A program made the position numbers and the translations under genes. From Janthinobacterium lividum (GTDB lineage Bacteria; Pseudomonadota; Gammaproteobacteria; Burkholderiales; Burkholderiaceae_D), in assembly GCF_011601275.1 (NCBI RefSeq), contig NZ_JAAOLY010000009.1, positions 62,001-126,000 on the forward strand: a DNA stretch of 64,000 nucleotides, read 5' to 3'. Below the pieces are notes generated by a model, which did not search any database, was not told where the DNA came from, and saw only the letters and a program-made list of their open reading frames with translations. The stretch's first letter is position 1; every line of letters begins with the position of its first letter. Shown here piece after piece: positions 37,161-46,384 of the stretch.

Positions 37161-37628
37161 ATGCAGATATGGATCGACGCGGACGCCTGTCCCGTTGTCA
37201 TCAAGGAAATTTTGTACCGGGTCGCCGACCGCTTGGAGTTGCCGCTCACCCTGGTCGCCAACCAGGGCTTGCGCGTGCCGCCATCGCGTTTTATCCGCAC
37301 CGTGCAAGTGCCGTCCGGCGCCGACGTGGCCGACCAGGAAATCGTGCGGCTATTGAATCCCGGCGACCTGGTCATCACAGGCGACATCCCGCTGGCCGCC
37401 GACGTGCTGACCAAGGGCGGTTTTGCGCTCAATCCGCGCGGCGAGTTCTACACGAAGGACAATATCGCCCAGCAACTGACGATGCGCGCCTTCATGGAAG
37501 AATTGCGCAGCGGCGGCGTGGACACGGGCGGCCCGGCCGCCTTCAGCCAGTCCGACCGGCAACAGTTTGCCAATAGCCTGGACCGGCATTTGAGCAAGCA
37601 TCACCGCAAGCCGACCCCGGCGCAGTAA
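37161..37628 (+). CDS. yaiI: UPF0178 family protein (YaiI/YqxD)
   Basis: A member of UPF0178/YaiI, whose function is not known but whose fold is PIN/NYN-nuclease-like in published family descriptions. [50 protein letters not shown] and [10 protein letters not shown] are the family blocks. At least four starts exist in frame (37125 GTG, 37137, 37152 and 37161 ATG); 37161 is chosen because it matches the family N terminus and has AGAGGG upstream, while ATG 37137 overlaps the ruvB stop. Length 155 residues. Co-transcription with ruvCAB is likely. Confidence 0.93.
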   Translation: MQIWIDADACPVVIKEILYRVADRLELPLTLVANQGLRVPPSRFIRTVQVPSGADVADQEIVRLLNPGDLVITGDIPLAADVLTKGGFALNPRGEFYTKDNIAQQLTMRAFMEELRSGGVDTGGPAAFSQSDRQQFANSLDRHLSKHHRKPTPAQ

Positions 37629-37638
37629 TCCGCGGACG

Positions 37639-37668
37639 AAAAAAAACCGGCGCAAGCCGGTTTTTTTT
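37639..37668. terminator. bidirectional terminator between yaiI and the OmpA-family gene
   Basis: Eight A, then CCGGC, GCAA loop, GCCGG and eight T form a perfect symmetric hairpin with T runs on both strands. It lies 10 bp after yaiI and 11 bp before the minus-strand stop. Confidence 0.95.
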
Positions 37669-37679
37669 GCGCATGAAAC

Positions 37680-38831
37680 TTAACGCATGACTTTTTTCGT
37701 ACCCACCACTTCCACCGTCACGCGGCGGTTCTTGGCGCGGCCGGCGGCACTCGTGTTGTCGGCCACCGGCTGCGTTTCTCCCTTGCCTTCCGTGTAGACA
37801 CGGTTCGTTTCCACGCCTTGCGCCACCAGATAGGCCTTGACGGCTTCGGCGCGGCGTTGCGACAGTTTCTGGTTGTAGGCGTCAGGGCCGACGGCATCCG
37901 TGTGGCCGACCGTGACGATCACTTCCAGATCCATGCCCGTCAATTGACCGAGCAACTGGTCCAGCGCCGCCTTGCCTTGCGGCTTGAGCATCGATTGATC
38001 GAAATCAAACAGTGCTTCCGAGGCAAACGACACTTTTTCCGAGACGGGCGCCGGCGCCGGCTTCACCTCGGCCACAGGGGCCGGCATGGTTTCGCTGATG
38101 GGTGGCAATACCGTCGGCACCGGCTGGTAGGCTGGTGTGGCGCTGGCCGGGCGGCCCAGTTTATACACGAGGCTGACGGAATACAGATCGGCGTCGCCTC
38201 GGTTGCCGACGGCGTCGTTCAGGCGATAGCGTTCGACTTCGCCGCGCAGGGCCAGCGCTTCGCTGAACTTGTATTCCAGGCCCAGGCCCACCTTGGCGTT
38301 GAGCTTGCGCTCGCTGGCATGGGTATTGGTCGAGCCCAGCAGGCGGTTGCCGCTGAATTCCGTGTTGGTCTTGGTGTAGTGCATGCCGACACGGCCCAGC
38401 AAAGACAGGCGCTGCGACAGCGGCAGCTGGCCCAGCAAGTCCAGGTTCACGCCGCGAAAGGCCGCTTGCCCGTTCAGCACGCCGTTGCCGCTGGTGGTCG
38501 ACTTGAAATCGAACTTGCCCAGGTCAAAGTAGCCCGCTTCCACGGCGAAATACTGGTTCAGTTGGCGGCCGACAAACAGTTTATAGCCGGTGTCGCGCTG
38601 GTCCTTGCTAAAACCGGTGACGGTTTCGCCGTTGGCGGCCAGGCTGGCGCGCAGGCGCGGCTCGTCGATGTTGGCGCGCGACTGGCCCACGCCCGCGCCG
38701 ATGTACCAGGCACTGTTGGCCCAGTCCGGGTTGATGAACGTGTTGTCCTGCGCCTGTGCCGGTTGCGCCGCCAGCAAGGCGCCGGTCATGACGCTCAGGG
38801 CGCCCAGTGTGTGTGCGATAGTCATGGTCAT
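37680..38831 (-). CDS. OmpA-family outer membrane protein
   Basis: A 383-residue outer-membrane protein. Signal peptide ends in AQPAQAQD. The N-terminal beta-barrel (about residues 30-225) has aromatic-rich strands (WYIGAGVGQS, YKLFVGRQLNQYFAVEAGYFDLG, AKVGLGLEYKFSEALALRGEVERY). A Pro/Ala-rich hinge leads to a C-terminal OmpA peptidoglycan-binding domain (FDFDQSMLKPQGKAALDQL, TVGHTDAVGPDAYNQKLSQRRAEAVKAYL, GRAKNRRV). It lies 7 bp after a lipoprotein with an ice-binding-like domain and is the second gene of that pair, suggesting joint surface anchoring. The ATG at 38831 is used; 38825 is an alternative. Confidence 0.92.
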   Translation of the reverse strand: MTMTIAHTLGALSVMTGALLAAQPAQAQDNTFINPDWANSAWYIGAGVGQSRANIDEPRLRASLAANGETVTGFSKDQRDTGYKLFVGRQLNQYFAVEAGYFDLGKFDFKSTTSGNGVLNGQAAFRGVNLDLLGQLPLSQRLSLLGRVGMHYTKTNTEFSGNRLLGSTNTHASERKLNAKVGLGLEYKFSEALALRGEVERYRLNDAVGNRGDADLYSVSLVYKLGRPASATPAYQPVPTVLPPISETMPAPVAEVKPAPAPVSEKVSFASEALFDFDQSMLKPQGKAALDQLLGQLTGMDLEVIVTVGHTDAVGPDAYNQKLSQRRAEAVKAYLVAQGVETNRVYTEGKGETQPVADNTSAAGRAKNRRVTVEVVGTKKVMR

Positions 38832-38838
38832 GTCCCGG

Positions 38839-41151
38839 TTATTTGGTGATCTGGTTGTTGCGCAGGGTAACGGCGGCAGCCGTCAGCACGCGGCCATTGA
38901 GCAAGGTCGTGTTGTCGCCCACCGTGATGGCAGCCGATTCGCCCAGGATATTGCCCTTGAAGACGCTGTTCGCGGCCAGGGTGGTCGGGCCGACGGGCAG
39001 CCAGGTGACGTTGTCGGCCGTGGCGCCGTTGTTCAGGGCAACCACCGAATTGACGGTCGAGTTCAAGGTCAGCGCCGTGCGGAAGATATACACGCCAGGA
39101 CCGTTCAGGGTCAGGGTGCCCGTGATGCTGATGGCGCCCGCATAGCAATACACGCCGGGGCCGAAAGTCTGGCCGCCGAGGTCGATGCCGCCGGCAAAAG
39201 TAACGTCGCAGATGCGGCTGTTGCCGTCCGTGATCGCCGCTTGCAGGTCCGTCATGGCGCCGGCCAGGATGGCACCCGACTTGTAGTTGGTAAAGCCTGC
39301 CGCCTGGGTCGGGTCAACCGTTTGCGAAGGCGAACCGACGTCGCCCGTGATCAGGGTGGTGCCTCCCGAATTATTCGTGATCGAGGTGCCGGCCAGTACG
39401 CCGAACGATGCCGCGCGGCCCAGAATGATCGGATTCAGGACGGGCGGGATGGCGACAGCGGTGACGGTCAGCAGCGCGCTGCCCGACTGGCCGCCGGATG
39501 TGGCGGTGATGCTGCTGGTACCGGCAGTGATGCCGGTGGCGATACCCGTGTTCAGTACCGTGGCCGTGGCGATGGTGCCCGACGTCCAGGTGGCGCTGTT
39601 GGTGATGATGGCGTTCGAACTATCCGAATACGTTGCCGTGGCAACGAACTGTTGCACGCCGCCGACGGCGATGCTGGCTGTGGCTGGCGTGACGGCAATG
39701 CTGACCAGGGTAGCGGCAGGAACGGTGACGGTGGTATTGGCCGTCTTGCCGTTGAAGCTGGCATTCATGACGCTGGTACCAAAGGCAACGCCGGTGACGA
39801 GACCATTGCTGGCGACGCTGGCGAAAGCTGGCGTGACGGCAACGAAGGTGCTGCTGACGGTGACGTCGACGGTGCTGTTATCCGAATACGTGGCAATCAC
39901 GGCCAGCTGGCGCGTCGCGGCGATCAGCACGGTCGGATTTTGCGGCGTGACGGCGATCGACAACAGCACTGCCGGTGGCGGTACGACAACGGCGGTGACG
40001 TTCAGGAGGGCGCTGCCCGACAGGACGCCGGCGCTGGCAGTGACGCTGGCGGTGCCGGCGGTAATACCGGTGGCGATACCCGTGCTCAATACGGTAGCCG
40101 TGGCAGGCGCCGCAGTGGTCCACAGGGCGCTGGCCGTGATGTTGGCCGTCGAGTTATCCGAATAGCTTGCCGTGGCGATGAATTGCTGCGTGGCGCCGAC
40201 GGTGATGCTGGCCGTGGCTGGCGTGACGGCGATGCCGGTCATGGTGGCGGCCGGTACGGTGACGGTGGTGCTGGAGCTCTTGCCGCCGAAACTGGCCGTC
40301 ATGATGCTGTTACCGCTGGCAACGCCCGTGACCAGGCCCGTGCTGCCGATCTTTGCTGCTGCCGGCGTGGCAGCATTGTAATTGCTGCTGGCGCTGACGT
40401 CAGGCGTGGTGCCGTCCGAATAGGTGGCGATGACGGTCAGCTGGCGCGTTGCGGCGATCAGGACAGTTGGATTTTGCGGCGTGACGGCGATCGACAGCAG
40501 CACGGCGGGTGTAACGGTCAGCAAGGTGCTGGCCGTCAGCGTGCCCGTGATGGCGGTGATCTGCGTGGTGCCGGCAACCTTGCCCAGTGCCAGGCCGCCA
40601 GCGGTGATGCTGGCCGTGGCGGGACTGGCCGAGGCAAAGTCCGACACGGCCGTGACGTCGCGCGTGGCGCCGTCGCTGAAGCTGCCGCTCACCGCAAATT
40701 GCTGCGTGCCGCCGATGGCGATGGAGGGCGTGAGCGGCGTGATGGCGATGGCTGTCAAGGTGGCGGGCGAGACGGTCAGTTGCGCCGCGGCGCTCTTGCC
40801 GCCAAATGTGGCGCTGATGCTGCTGCCGCCGGCGCTCACGCCGGCGGCGACGCCGCTGCTGGCGTTGACGCTGGCCGCCGCAGGCGTGGCGGATGTCCAG
40901 GCCGACTTGGCGCTGACGTCTTGCGAGGAGCCGTCGCTATACGTGGCGATGGCCGTGAATTGCTGGCCCGCGCCGATGGCGACCGTGGCCGTGGCCGGCG
41001 TGACGGCCAGGCTGGACAAGGTGGCCGCCGGCAAGCCGAGGATGGGATCGCGTCCCTGGTCGCCACCGCCGCCGCAACCGGCCAGGGCGGCCATGGCCAG
41101 TAGACCAGCCGAAACGAGCAGCGGGTTCAGATATCGCTTGAAGAGATTCAT
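38839..41151 (-). CDS. surface lipoprotein with six Big-like repeats and an ice-binding-like domain
   Basis: A 770-residue protein. Lipoprotein signal with lipobox LAGC (Cys26) and a GGGG linker. Six Ig-like repeats of about 85 residues follow (about 45-565), each opening with a SIAVTP-type strand, QQF, then YSDGS/YSDNS, typical of Big_2 domains. Repeats 3-4 and 5-6 are near duplicates. The end (about 565-770) opens with ILGRAASFGVLAGTSITNN, GDVGSPSQTVDP and runs through GVYCYAGAISITGTLTLNGPGVYIFRT, matching the ice-binding DUF3494 family. AAAGGA precedes the ATG at 41151. The protein is Thr/Ser/Ala-rich, probably surface exposed, and could bind ice or act as an adhesin. The following gene encodes an OmpA-family protein. 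Confidence 0.88.
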   Translation of the reverse strand: MNLFKRYLNPLLVSAGLLAMAALAGCGGGGDQGRDPILGLPAATLSSLAVTPATATVAIGAGQQFTAIATYSDGSSQDVSAKSAWTSATPAAASVNASSGVAAGVSAGGSSISATFGGKSAAAQLTVSPATLTAIAITPLTPSIAIGGTQQFAVSGSFSDGATRDVTAVSDFASASPATASITAGGLALGKVAGTTQITAITGTLTASTLLTVTPAVLLSIAVTPQNPTVLIAATRQLTVIATYSDGTTPDVSASSNYNAATPAAAKIGSTGLVTGVASGNSIMTASFGGKSSSTTVTVPAATMTGIAVTPATASITVGATQQFIATASYSDNSTANITASALWTTAAPATATVLSTGIATGITAGTASVTASAGVLSGSALLNVTAVVVPPPAVLLSIAVTPQNPTVLIAATRQLAVIATYSDNSTVDVTVSSTFVAVTPAFASVASNGLVTGVAFGTSVMNASFNGKTANTTVTVPAATLVSIAVTPATASIAVGGVQQFVATATYSDSSNAIITNSATWTSGTIATATVLNTGIATGITAGTSSITATSGGQSGSALLTVTAVAIPPVLNPIILGRAASFGVLAGTSITNNSGGTTLITGDVGSPSQTVDPTQAAGFTNYKSGAILAGAMTDLQAAITDGNSRICDVTFAGGIDLGGQTFGPGVYCYAGAISITGTLTLNGPGVYIFRTALTLNSTVNSVVALNNGATADNVTWLPVGPTTLAANSVFKGNILGESAAITVGDNTTLLNGRVLTAAAVTLRNNQITK

Positions 41152-41383
41152 ATAGTTCCTTTGTGCATGGCAGTCATTGCCGGGCATCCGCGGATGAGGT
41201 CATCCGGCAGAGCCATGCCGCCTTTCGCTACATGGCGATGGCGTCACAGGCATGCACTATTTCATTTAGGAAACTTCAAGTATGTTCGGTGGCGCGCATA
41301 GGCGCCTGGCGTTCGGAGATAGGTTCAAAAAAACGCGATTCGGCCTGGAAAACAACGGCCGGGTGCGGAAAACAGACGTAAGA

Positions 41384-41404
41384 AAGCCGGCGCAGGGCCG
41401 GCTT
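41384..41404 (-). terminator. terminator-like hairpin in the 41.2-41.4 kb intergenic gap
   Basis: AAGCCGGC and GCCGGCTT pair over 8 bp around GCAGG. On the minus strand the stem is followed by TCTTACG and a later TTTT. It lies 25 bp past the DUF2147-type stop (minus strand) and upstream of the ice-binding-like gene. The rest of the 278-bp gap (41152-41429) holds nothing else I can support. Confidence 0.6.
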
Positions 41405-41429
41405 CGTCAGGGCGGAAGTGTTGCGCTTA

Positions 41430-41876
41430 TTATTCTTCGCGCAGCCAGGTTTGCGTGCGGCCCAACATCGGTATGCCCTTGTAGGCGCGCATGCTGATTT
41501 TCTTGCCGCCATCGCTCAGACTGATTTTGCTTTTATAGACGGTGCCATTTTTTGGGTCGACGATTTCACCACCGGTAAATTCATTGCCATCTTTTTTCAG
41601 GCCAGTCAGGATCACCATGCCGATAACTGGCTGATCCTTGCGCGCGCCTTCGCACTTTTCGCATTTGGGCGCCTGATCTTCGTTAGGCTCGCGGAACAGC
41701 TTTTCAATCTGGCCTTGCAGTACGCCATTGTTTTCCGTGATGCGTATCAGCGCTTTTGGCTTGCCAGTCTCATCGTCGATGTTTTTCCACAGGCCGACCG
41801 GCGATACATCTGCGGCCAAGGCGAGGGCAGGGGCGACACACAGCATGGCGCTGATGGCGAATGCGGCAAATTTCAT
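41430..41876 (-). CDS. DUF2147-family secreted protein
   Basis: A 148-residue protein with a signal peptide ending in ALALAAD. The mature part shows the DUF2147 pattern: VGLWKNIDDETGKPKALIRI, VLQGQIEKLF, a CEKCEG pair and the end GRTQTWLREE. DUF2147 domains form small calycin-like beta barrels with ligand pockets; ligand unknown. AGGAGA precedes the ATG at 41876. It is a single-gene unit between the ice-binding operon and valS. No function can be proposed beyond extracytoplasmic location. Confidence 0.9.
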   Translation of the reverse strand: MKFAAFAISAMLCVAPALALAADVSPVGLWKNIDDETGKPKALIRITENNGVLQGQIEKLFREPNEDQAPKCEKCEGARKDQPVIGMVILTGLKKDGNEFTGGEIVDPKNGTVYKSKISLSDGGKKISMRAYKGIPMLGRTQTWLREE

Positions 41877-41984
41877 GGTAAGTCTCCTCAATGGTTTTTG
41901 TTTGACGAGTGTAGCAAATAAATGACCGATCGTACTATTTCCCTTTGATTAAACGCGGGACAATGACAGCATAGACGCATGGCC

Positions 41985-42014
41985 AAAAAAAAGCCGCCCG
42001 GGAGGGCGGCTTTT
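41985..42014 (-). terminator. intrinsic terminator of valS
   Basis: AAAAGCCGCCC and GGGCGGCTTTT pair over 11 bp with a GGGA loop. On the minus strand it ends in a run of eight T. It lies 25 bp after the valS stop. On the plus strand only four T follow. Confidence 0.9.
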
Positions 42015-42039
42015 CAAGTGGTACATTGCTTGGGTCTGC

Positions 42040-44847
42040 TTAGGAGGCTGACAACTTGGCAAATTGCTCGCGCATCTTCTCCAGCGTCGCAGAGAAGTTC
42101 GCGACGCGGGCTTTTTCCTGCGCCACGACTTCAGCCGGCGCGCGGGCAACAAAACTTTCGTTCGACAGTTTGCCGTTGGCTTTGTTGATCTCGCCTTCAA
42201 GACGGGTCATTTCTTTCGACAGGCGCTCGCGTTCGGCAGCCACGTCGATTTCCACTTTCAGCATCAGCTTGGTGGTGCCGACGATGGCGACGGCCGCTGG
42301 CGAGTCCGGCAGCGCATCGACGATCTGCACTTCGGCCAGCTTGCCCAGCGACTGGATGTACGGTGCGTACGACGCCAGTGCTTCTTTCTCGCTGGCATTG
42401 CCCGCTTCGACGATCAGCGGCACGCGCACAGAAGGCGAGATCTGCATTTCGCCGCGCAGGTTGCGCGTCGCGTCCGTCAAGGCTTTCAGCTGCTGCATCC
42501 ACGCTTCGGCCGATTCATCGATCTTGTCGGTGTTGGCGATCGGATACGGCTGCATCATGATCGAATCACCCTCGGCTTTGAGCGTTTTGCCAGCCAAAGG
42601 CGCCACCGTCTGCCACAGGGCTTCCGTGACGAACGGGATGATCGGATGGGCCAGGCGCAGCACCACTTCCAGCACGCGCAGCAGGGTGTGGCGGGTGGCG
42701 CGCTGCTGGCCTTCCGTGCCTTGCTGCACTTGCACTTTGGCCACTTCCAGGTACCAGTCGCAATACTCGTCCCACACGAATTTGTAGATCGATGCGGCGA
42801 TATTGTCGAAACGGAAGTCTTCAAAGCCCTTGGCCACGTCCAGTTCCGCTTTTTGCAGCAGCGAGATGATCCATTTATCCGCTTGCGACAGGTCGGCGTC
42901 GTTCGGCGAGCAATCCTTGCCTTCCGTATTCATCATGACGAAACGCGTGGCGTTCCACATCTTGTTGCAGAAGTTGCGGTAGCCTTCGCAGCGGCCCAGG
43001 TCGAAATTGATGTTGCGGCCCAGCGAAGCGTAGCTGGCCATGGTGAAGCGCACGGCGTCCGTGCCGTAGGCGGAAATGCCTTCCGGGAATTCCTTGCGCG
43101 TGGCCTTGGTGATCTTTTCCGCGTCGCGCGGGTTCATCAGGCCCGTCGTGCGCTTGACGATCAAGCCTTCCAGGTCGATGCCGTCGATCAGGTCGATCGG
43201 GTCCAGGGTGTTGCCTTTCGACTTGGACATTTTCTGTCCCGTCGAATCGCGCACCAAGCCGTGCACGTAGACGGTTTCAAACGGTACCTTGCCCGTGAAG
43301 TGCGCCGTCATCATGACCATGCGCGCGACCCAGAAGAAGATGATGTCGAAACCCGTGACCAGCACGGACGACGGCAGGAACGCCTTCATGTCCGGCGTTT
43401 CTTCCGGCCAGCCCATGGTCGAGAACGGCACCAGGGCCGACGAGAACCACGTGTCGAGCACGTCGTCGTCGCGTTTCAACGGGCCCGTGCTGCCGGCTGC
43501 CTGCGCCTTGGCGATGGCTTCCGCTTCCGTCTTGGCAACGAAGATATTGCCCGCGTCGTCGTACCACGCCGGGATTTGATGGCCCCACCACAGCTGGCGC
43601 GAGATGCACCAGTCCTGGATGTTGTTGAGCCACTGGTTGTAGGTGGTGCTCCAGTTTTCCGGCACGAACTTGATTTCGCCATTGGCGACCTTGTCCAGCG
43701 CCGTTTCGGCGATCGACTTGCCTGGGAAGAAAGTGCCTTCCGGGGCCGGCTTGCTCATGGCGACAAACCACTGGTCCGTCAGCATCGGTTCGATGACGAC
43801 GCCCGTGCGGTCGCCGCGCGGCACCATCAGCTTGTGCGGCTTGACCTGTTCCAGCAAGCCTTGCGCGTCGAGGTCGGCGACGATCTGCTTGCGCGCGGCA
43901 AAGCGGTCCATGCCGCGGTAGGCCTCGGGCGCGTCGTCGGTGATCTTCGCGTCCAGGGTCAGGATGACGATCTGCGCCAGTTTGTGGCGCTGGCCCACGG
44001 CGTAATCGTTCATGTCGTGCGCCGGGGTGATCTTCACGCAGCCGGTGCCGAATTCCTTGTCGACGTATTCGTCGGCGATGATGGGGATTTCGCGGTCCGT
44101 CAGCGGCAGTTTCAGCATCTTGCCCACCAGCGCGGTGTAGCGCTCGTCCGTCGGATCGACGGCCACGGCCACGTCGCCCAGCATGGTTTCAGGACGCGTG
44201 GTGGCCACCGTCAGGAAACCGCTGCCGTCGGCCAGCGGGTACTTGATGTACCACATGGAGCCGTCTTCTTCCTCGGACACCACTTCCAGGTCGGACACAG
44301 CCGTGCCCAGCACGGGGTCCCAGTTGACCAGGCGCTTGCCGCGGTAGATCAGGCCCTGCTCGAACAGGCGCACGAAGACGTCGGTGACGACTTTCGAGCG
44401 CGGCTCGTCCATCGTGAAGTATTCGCGCTGCCAGTCGGCCGAAGCGCCCAGGCGGCGCATCTGGCCGGTGATGATGGAACCGGATTTTTCTTTCCATTCC
44501 CACACTTTTTCCACGAATTTCTCGCGGCCCAGGTCATGGCGTGAAATCTTTTGCGCGTCCAGTTGGCGTTGCACGACGATTTGCGTGGCGATGCCCGCGT
44601 GGTCGGTGCCGGGTATCCAGGCCGTGTTGTGGCCCAGCATGCGGTGGTAGCGGGTCAGGCCATCCATGATGGTCTGGTTGAACGCATGGCCCATGTGCAG
44701 GGTGCCGGTGACGTTCGGCGGCGGCAACTGGATGCTGAAGGAAGGTTTTCCGGCATCGAGGGTGGCGGTAAAGTAACCGCGCTGTTCCCACTCGGTGCGC
44801 CAGAATTGTTCAATGTCGGCGGGCTCGAAAGACTTGGCTAATTCCAT
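42040..44847 (-). CDS. valS: valyl-tRNA synthetase
   Basis: ValS charges tRNA-Val and edits threonyl-tRNA. The 935-residue class I enzyme has [15 protein letters not shown] (HIGH) near residue 44, the editing domain with [31 protein letters not shown] near 540, an anticodon-binding helical region and a C-terminal coiled coil ([20 protein letters not shown]). The ATG at 44847 is chosen: an earlier TTG at 44868 is close to the predicted mRNA start from the TATAAT at 44877-44882. No Shine-Dalgarno is seen. It stands alone and ends in a strong terminator. Confidence 0.98.
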   Translation of the reverse strand: MELAKSFEPADIEQFWRTEWEQRGYFTATLDAGKPSFSIQLPPPNVTGTLHMGHAFNQTIMDGLTRYHRMLGHNTAWIPGTDHAGIATQIVVQRQLDAQKISRHDLGREKFVEKVWEWKEKSGSIITGQMRRLGASADWQREYFTMDEPRSKVVTDVFVRLFEQGLIYRGKRLVNWDPVLGTAVSDLEVVSEEEDGSMWYIKYPLADGSGFLTVATTRPETMLGDVAVAVDPTDERYTALVGKMLKLPLTDREIPIIADEYVDKEFGTGCVKITPAHDMNDYAVGQRHKLAQIVILTLDAKITDDAPEAYRGMDRFAARKQIVADLDAQGLLEQVKPHKLMVPRGDRTGVVIEPMLTDQWFVAMSKPAPEGTFFPGKSIAETALDKVANGEIKFVPENWSTTYNQWLNNIQDWCISRQLWWGHQIPAWYDDAGNIFVAKTEAEAIAKAQAAGSTGPLKRDDDVLDTWFSSALVPFSTMGWPEETPDMKAFLPSSVLVTGFDIIFFWVARMVMMTAHFTGKVPFETVYVHGLVRDSTGQKMSKSKGNTLDPIDLIDGIDLEGLIVKRTTGLMNPRDAEKITKATRKEFPEGISAYGTDAVRFTMASYASLGRNINFDLGRCEGYRNFCNKMWNATRFVMMNTEGKDCSPNDADLSQADKWIISLLQKAELDVAKGFEDFRFDNIAASIYKFVWDEYCDWYLEVAKVQVQQGTEGQQRATRHTLLRVLEVVLRLAHPIIPFVTEALWQTVAPLAGKTLKAEGDSIMMQPYPIANTDKIDESAEAWMQQLKALTDATRNLRGEMQISPSVRVPLIVEAGNASEKEALASYAPYIQSLGKLAEVQIVDALPDSPAAVAIVGTTKLMLKVEIDVAAERERLSKEMTRLEGEINKANGKLSNESFVARAPAEVVAQEKARVANFSATLEKMREQFAKLSAS

Positions 44848-44876
44848 GATTTGGCGTGTGATTGGCAAAAGGAACC

Positions 44877-44882
44877 ATTATA
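44877..44882 (-). promoter_or_regulatory. -10 element of valS
   Basis: A perfect TATAAT on the minus strand lies 30 bases upstream of the valS ATG. No good -35 is found at 16-18 bp. The mRNA would start near 44870, giving a leader of about 23 bases. Confidence 0.5.
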
Positions 44883-44986
44883 GATGACACGGCATCGCCT
44901 GCAGCGTGGCAAGCCGCCTTTTTCAGTGTTTTGGCGGCTTTGCGGGCCGTTTTCCCGCAACAGAACGGGGATGAAAGGACTGCCGA

Positions 44987-44995
44987 TGTTATAAT
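44987..44995 (+). promoter_or_regulatory. extended -10 promoter upstream of porin
   Basis: TG-T-TATAAT is a perfect extended -10. No -35 is seen. It would start an mRNA near 45002, 335 bases before the porin ATG, so it may drive the porin with a long leader or a separate small RNA. Confidence 0.4.
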
Positions 44996-45338
44996 GCCGG
45001 CCTCGGCGCCTCCTGCCCTATCTTTGCGGACGGCGCCAGCAGACGCAGTTTTATCCAACTCTCGTCCGCGTCACACGGCCAGCGCATCTGCGATGCCAGC
45101 CACTTTCAGAGCGTCCCCTGCGGGCTGGGCGCCTGAGCCACGCGCACCGCCAGCGGTGCACCATTCACGGCGGAATACCGCGCGCCACCGTTTGCCGGCC
45201 GCGCCGCCACAGCTTAGCCAGGAATGTTGTTATCTGGCCCGTCGTCTTTCGATACGGCGCTCCCGCAGCGCGCCTTTGCGCCTGTGGCCGCGCCATGGCC
45301 GCGCGCTTTCCCGGTTTTGCTTTTACAAGGAAACCCGC

Positions 45339-46376
45339 ATGAAAAAAATCTCGATCACGATGGCACTCGCCACCTTGGGCGCCTTGCCTGCCGCCCATGC
45401 GCAGTCGTCAGTCGATGTGTATGGCTTGATGGATGCCGGCCTGGTGCAGGAAGGCGGCGTCAGCAAGCTCACCAGCGGCGTATCGGCCGGCTCGCGCCTG
45501 GGCTTGCGCGGCACGGAATCCCTGGGCAATGGCTGGCAAGCCGTGTTCACGCTGGAAGCGGGCGTCCTGAGCGACACGGGCCGCTCCGACCAGGCGGGCC
45601 AATTGTTCGGTCGCCAGGCTTTTGTCGGCATCGACAGTCCGCTGGGCATGCTGACCATCGGGCGCCAGTACAACCTGCAAAGCCAGGCCCTGACCGACGT
45701 GGCCGATCCGTTCGAAGGCGGCCTGGCCGGCGCGGCGACCAACCTGGCCGGCTATTCGGCCACGCGCATCGACAATACCGTGCGCTACACCTCACCGGAA
45801 TGGCGCGGCGTGACGGGCACGGTCATGGTCGGTGCCGGCGAACACACGGGGGTTGCTGCCGACCAGCGCTCGCTGGGCCTGGCCCTCGGCTATGTCAACG
45901 GTCCCTTGACCTTGCGCCTGGCGCGCCAGAGCCGTGCCGGCGAGCCGGGCAAGGCCGACGTGAACAACACCATCCTGGCCGGTAACTACAACTTTGGCGT
46001 GGCGACGGCATTTGCCGGCTATGGCCGCAACACGGGCGACGGCAGCACCATGTTCTTTGCGGAAAACCCGTATGGCGCGGCGCAGGCGCCGGCCCAGTCC
46101 ACGGACAGCCGCGACGCCATCGTCGGCGTGTCCGTGCCGCTGGGCGCGACGACCTTGCTGGCCTCGTACGTGCACAAGGATGACCGCGACGCTGCCAACC
46201 GCGACGCGCGGCAGCTGGCCGTCGGCGCCACGTATGCCTTGTCCAAGCGCAGCAAGGTGTATGTTGCTTATGCGCATATCCGCAACCGCAACGACGCCGC
46301 CTACATGGTGGGCAATGCCACGGAAGTGGGCACGGGCAACCGCGCCTTCAACGTCGGCCTGCGCCACGCGTTTTAA
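45339..46376 (+). CDS. general porin, Gram-negative type (Burkholderiales)
   Basis: A 345-residue trimeric outer-membrane porin. The signal peptide ends in ALPAAHA and the mature protein opens with QSSVDVYGLMDAGLV, the hallmark of the betaproteobacterial porin_4 family. Beta-strand repeats with alternating residues follow (SRLGLRGTESLGNGWQAVFTLEAG, GQLFGRQAFVGIDSPLGMLTIGRQYN), and it ends in the outer-membrane C-terminal signature FNVGLRHAF. AAGGA is 9 bases before the ATG at 45339; the longer open frame upstream is not coding. It lies 8 bp from the converging GGDEF-EAL gene. Confidence 0.96.
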   Translation: MKKISITMALATLGALPAAHAQSSVDVYGLMDAGLVQEGGVSKLTSGVSAGSRLGLRGTESLGNGWQAVFTLEAGVLSDTGRSDQAGQLFGRQAFVGIDSPLGMLTIGRQYNLQSQALTDVADPFEGGLAGAATNLAGYSATRIDNTVRYTSPEWRGVTGTVMVGAGEHTGVAADQRSLGLALGYVNGPLTLRLARQSRAGEPGKADVNNTILAGNYNFGVATAFAGYGRNTGDGSTMFFAENPYGAAQAPAQSTDSRDAIVGVSVPLGATTLLASYVHKDDRDAANRDARQLAVGATYALSKRSKVYVAYAHIRNRNDAAYMVGNATEVGTGNRAFNVGLRHAF

Positions 46377-46384
46377 ACCTTGGT

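Larger units (their letters stand above)
44848..45338. other. 491-bp divergent intergenic region between valS and the porin gene
   Basis: No gene is supported here. On the minus strand TATAAT at 44877-44882 is a probable valS -10. Two hairpins lie upstream of it: AAGCCGCC/GGCGGCTT (44911-44940) and TTGCGGG/CCCGCAA (44940-44960); both lie outside the valS transcript. On the plus strand an extended -10 sits at 44987-44995. From there about 335 bases of G+C-rich sequence precede the porin ATG. Confidence 0.6.

Noticed and set aside
39480-41040. Regularly spaced similar DNA segments that could suggest a CRISPR or satellite array
   Set aside because: They are the coding repeats of the Big-like domains, about 255 bp apart and divergent, not short identical repeats with unique spacers.
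38590-41103. 837-codon plus-strand frame opposite the ice-binding-like gene
   Set aside because: Gly/Asp/Arg-rich shadow of the Ig-repeat gene. The minus-strand frame has a lipoprotein signal and real domains.
42064-44544. 826-codon frame opposite valS
   Set aside because: Antisense of valS with no recognisable motif.
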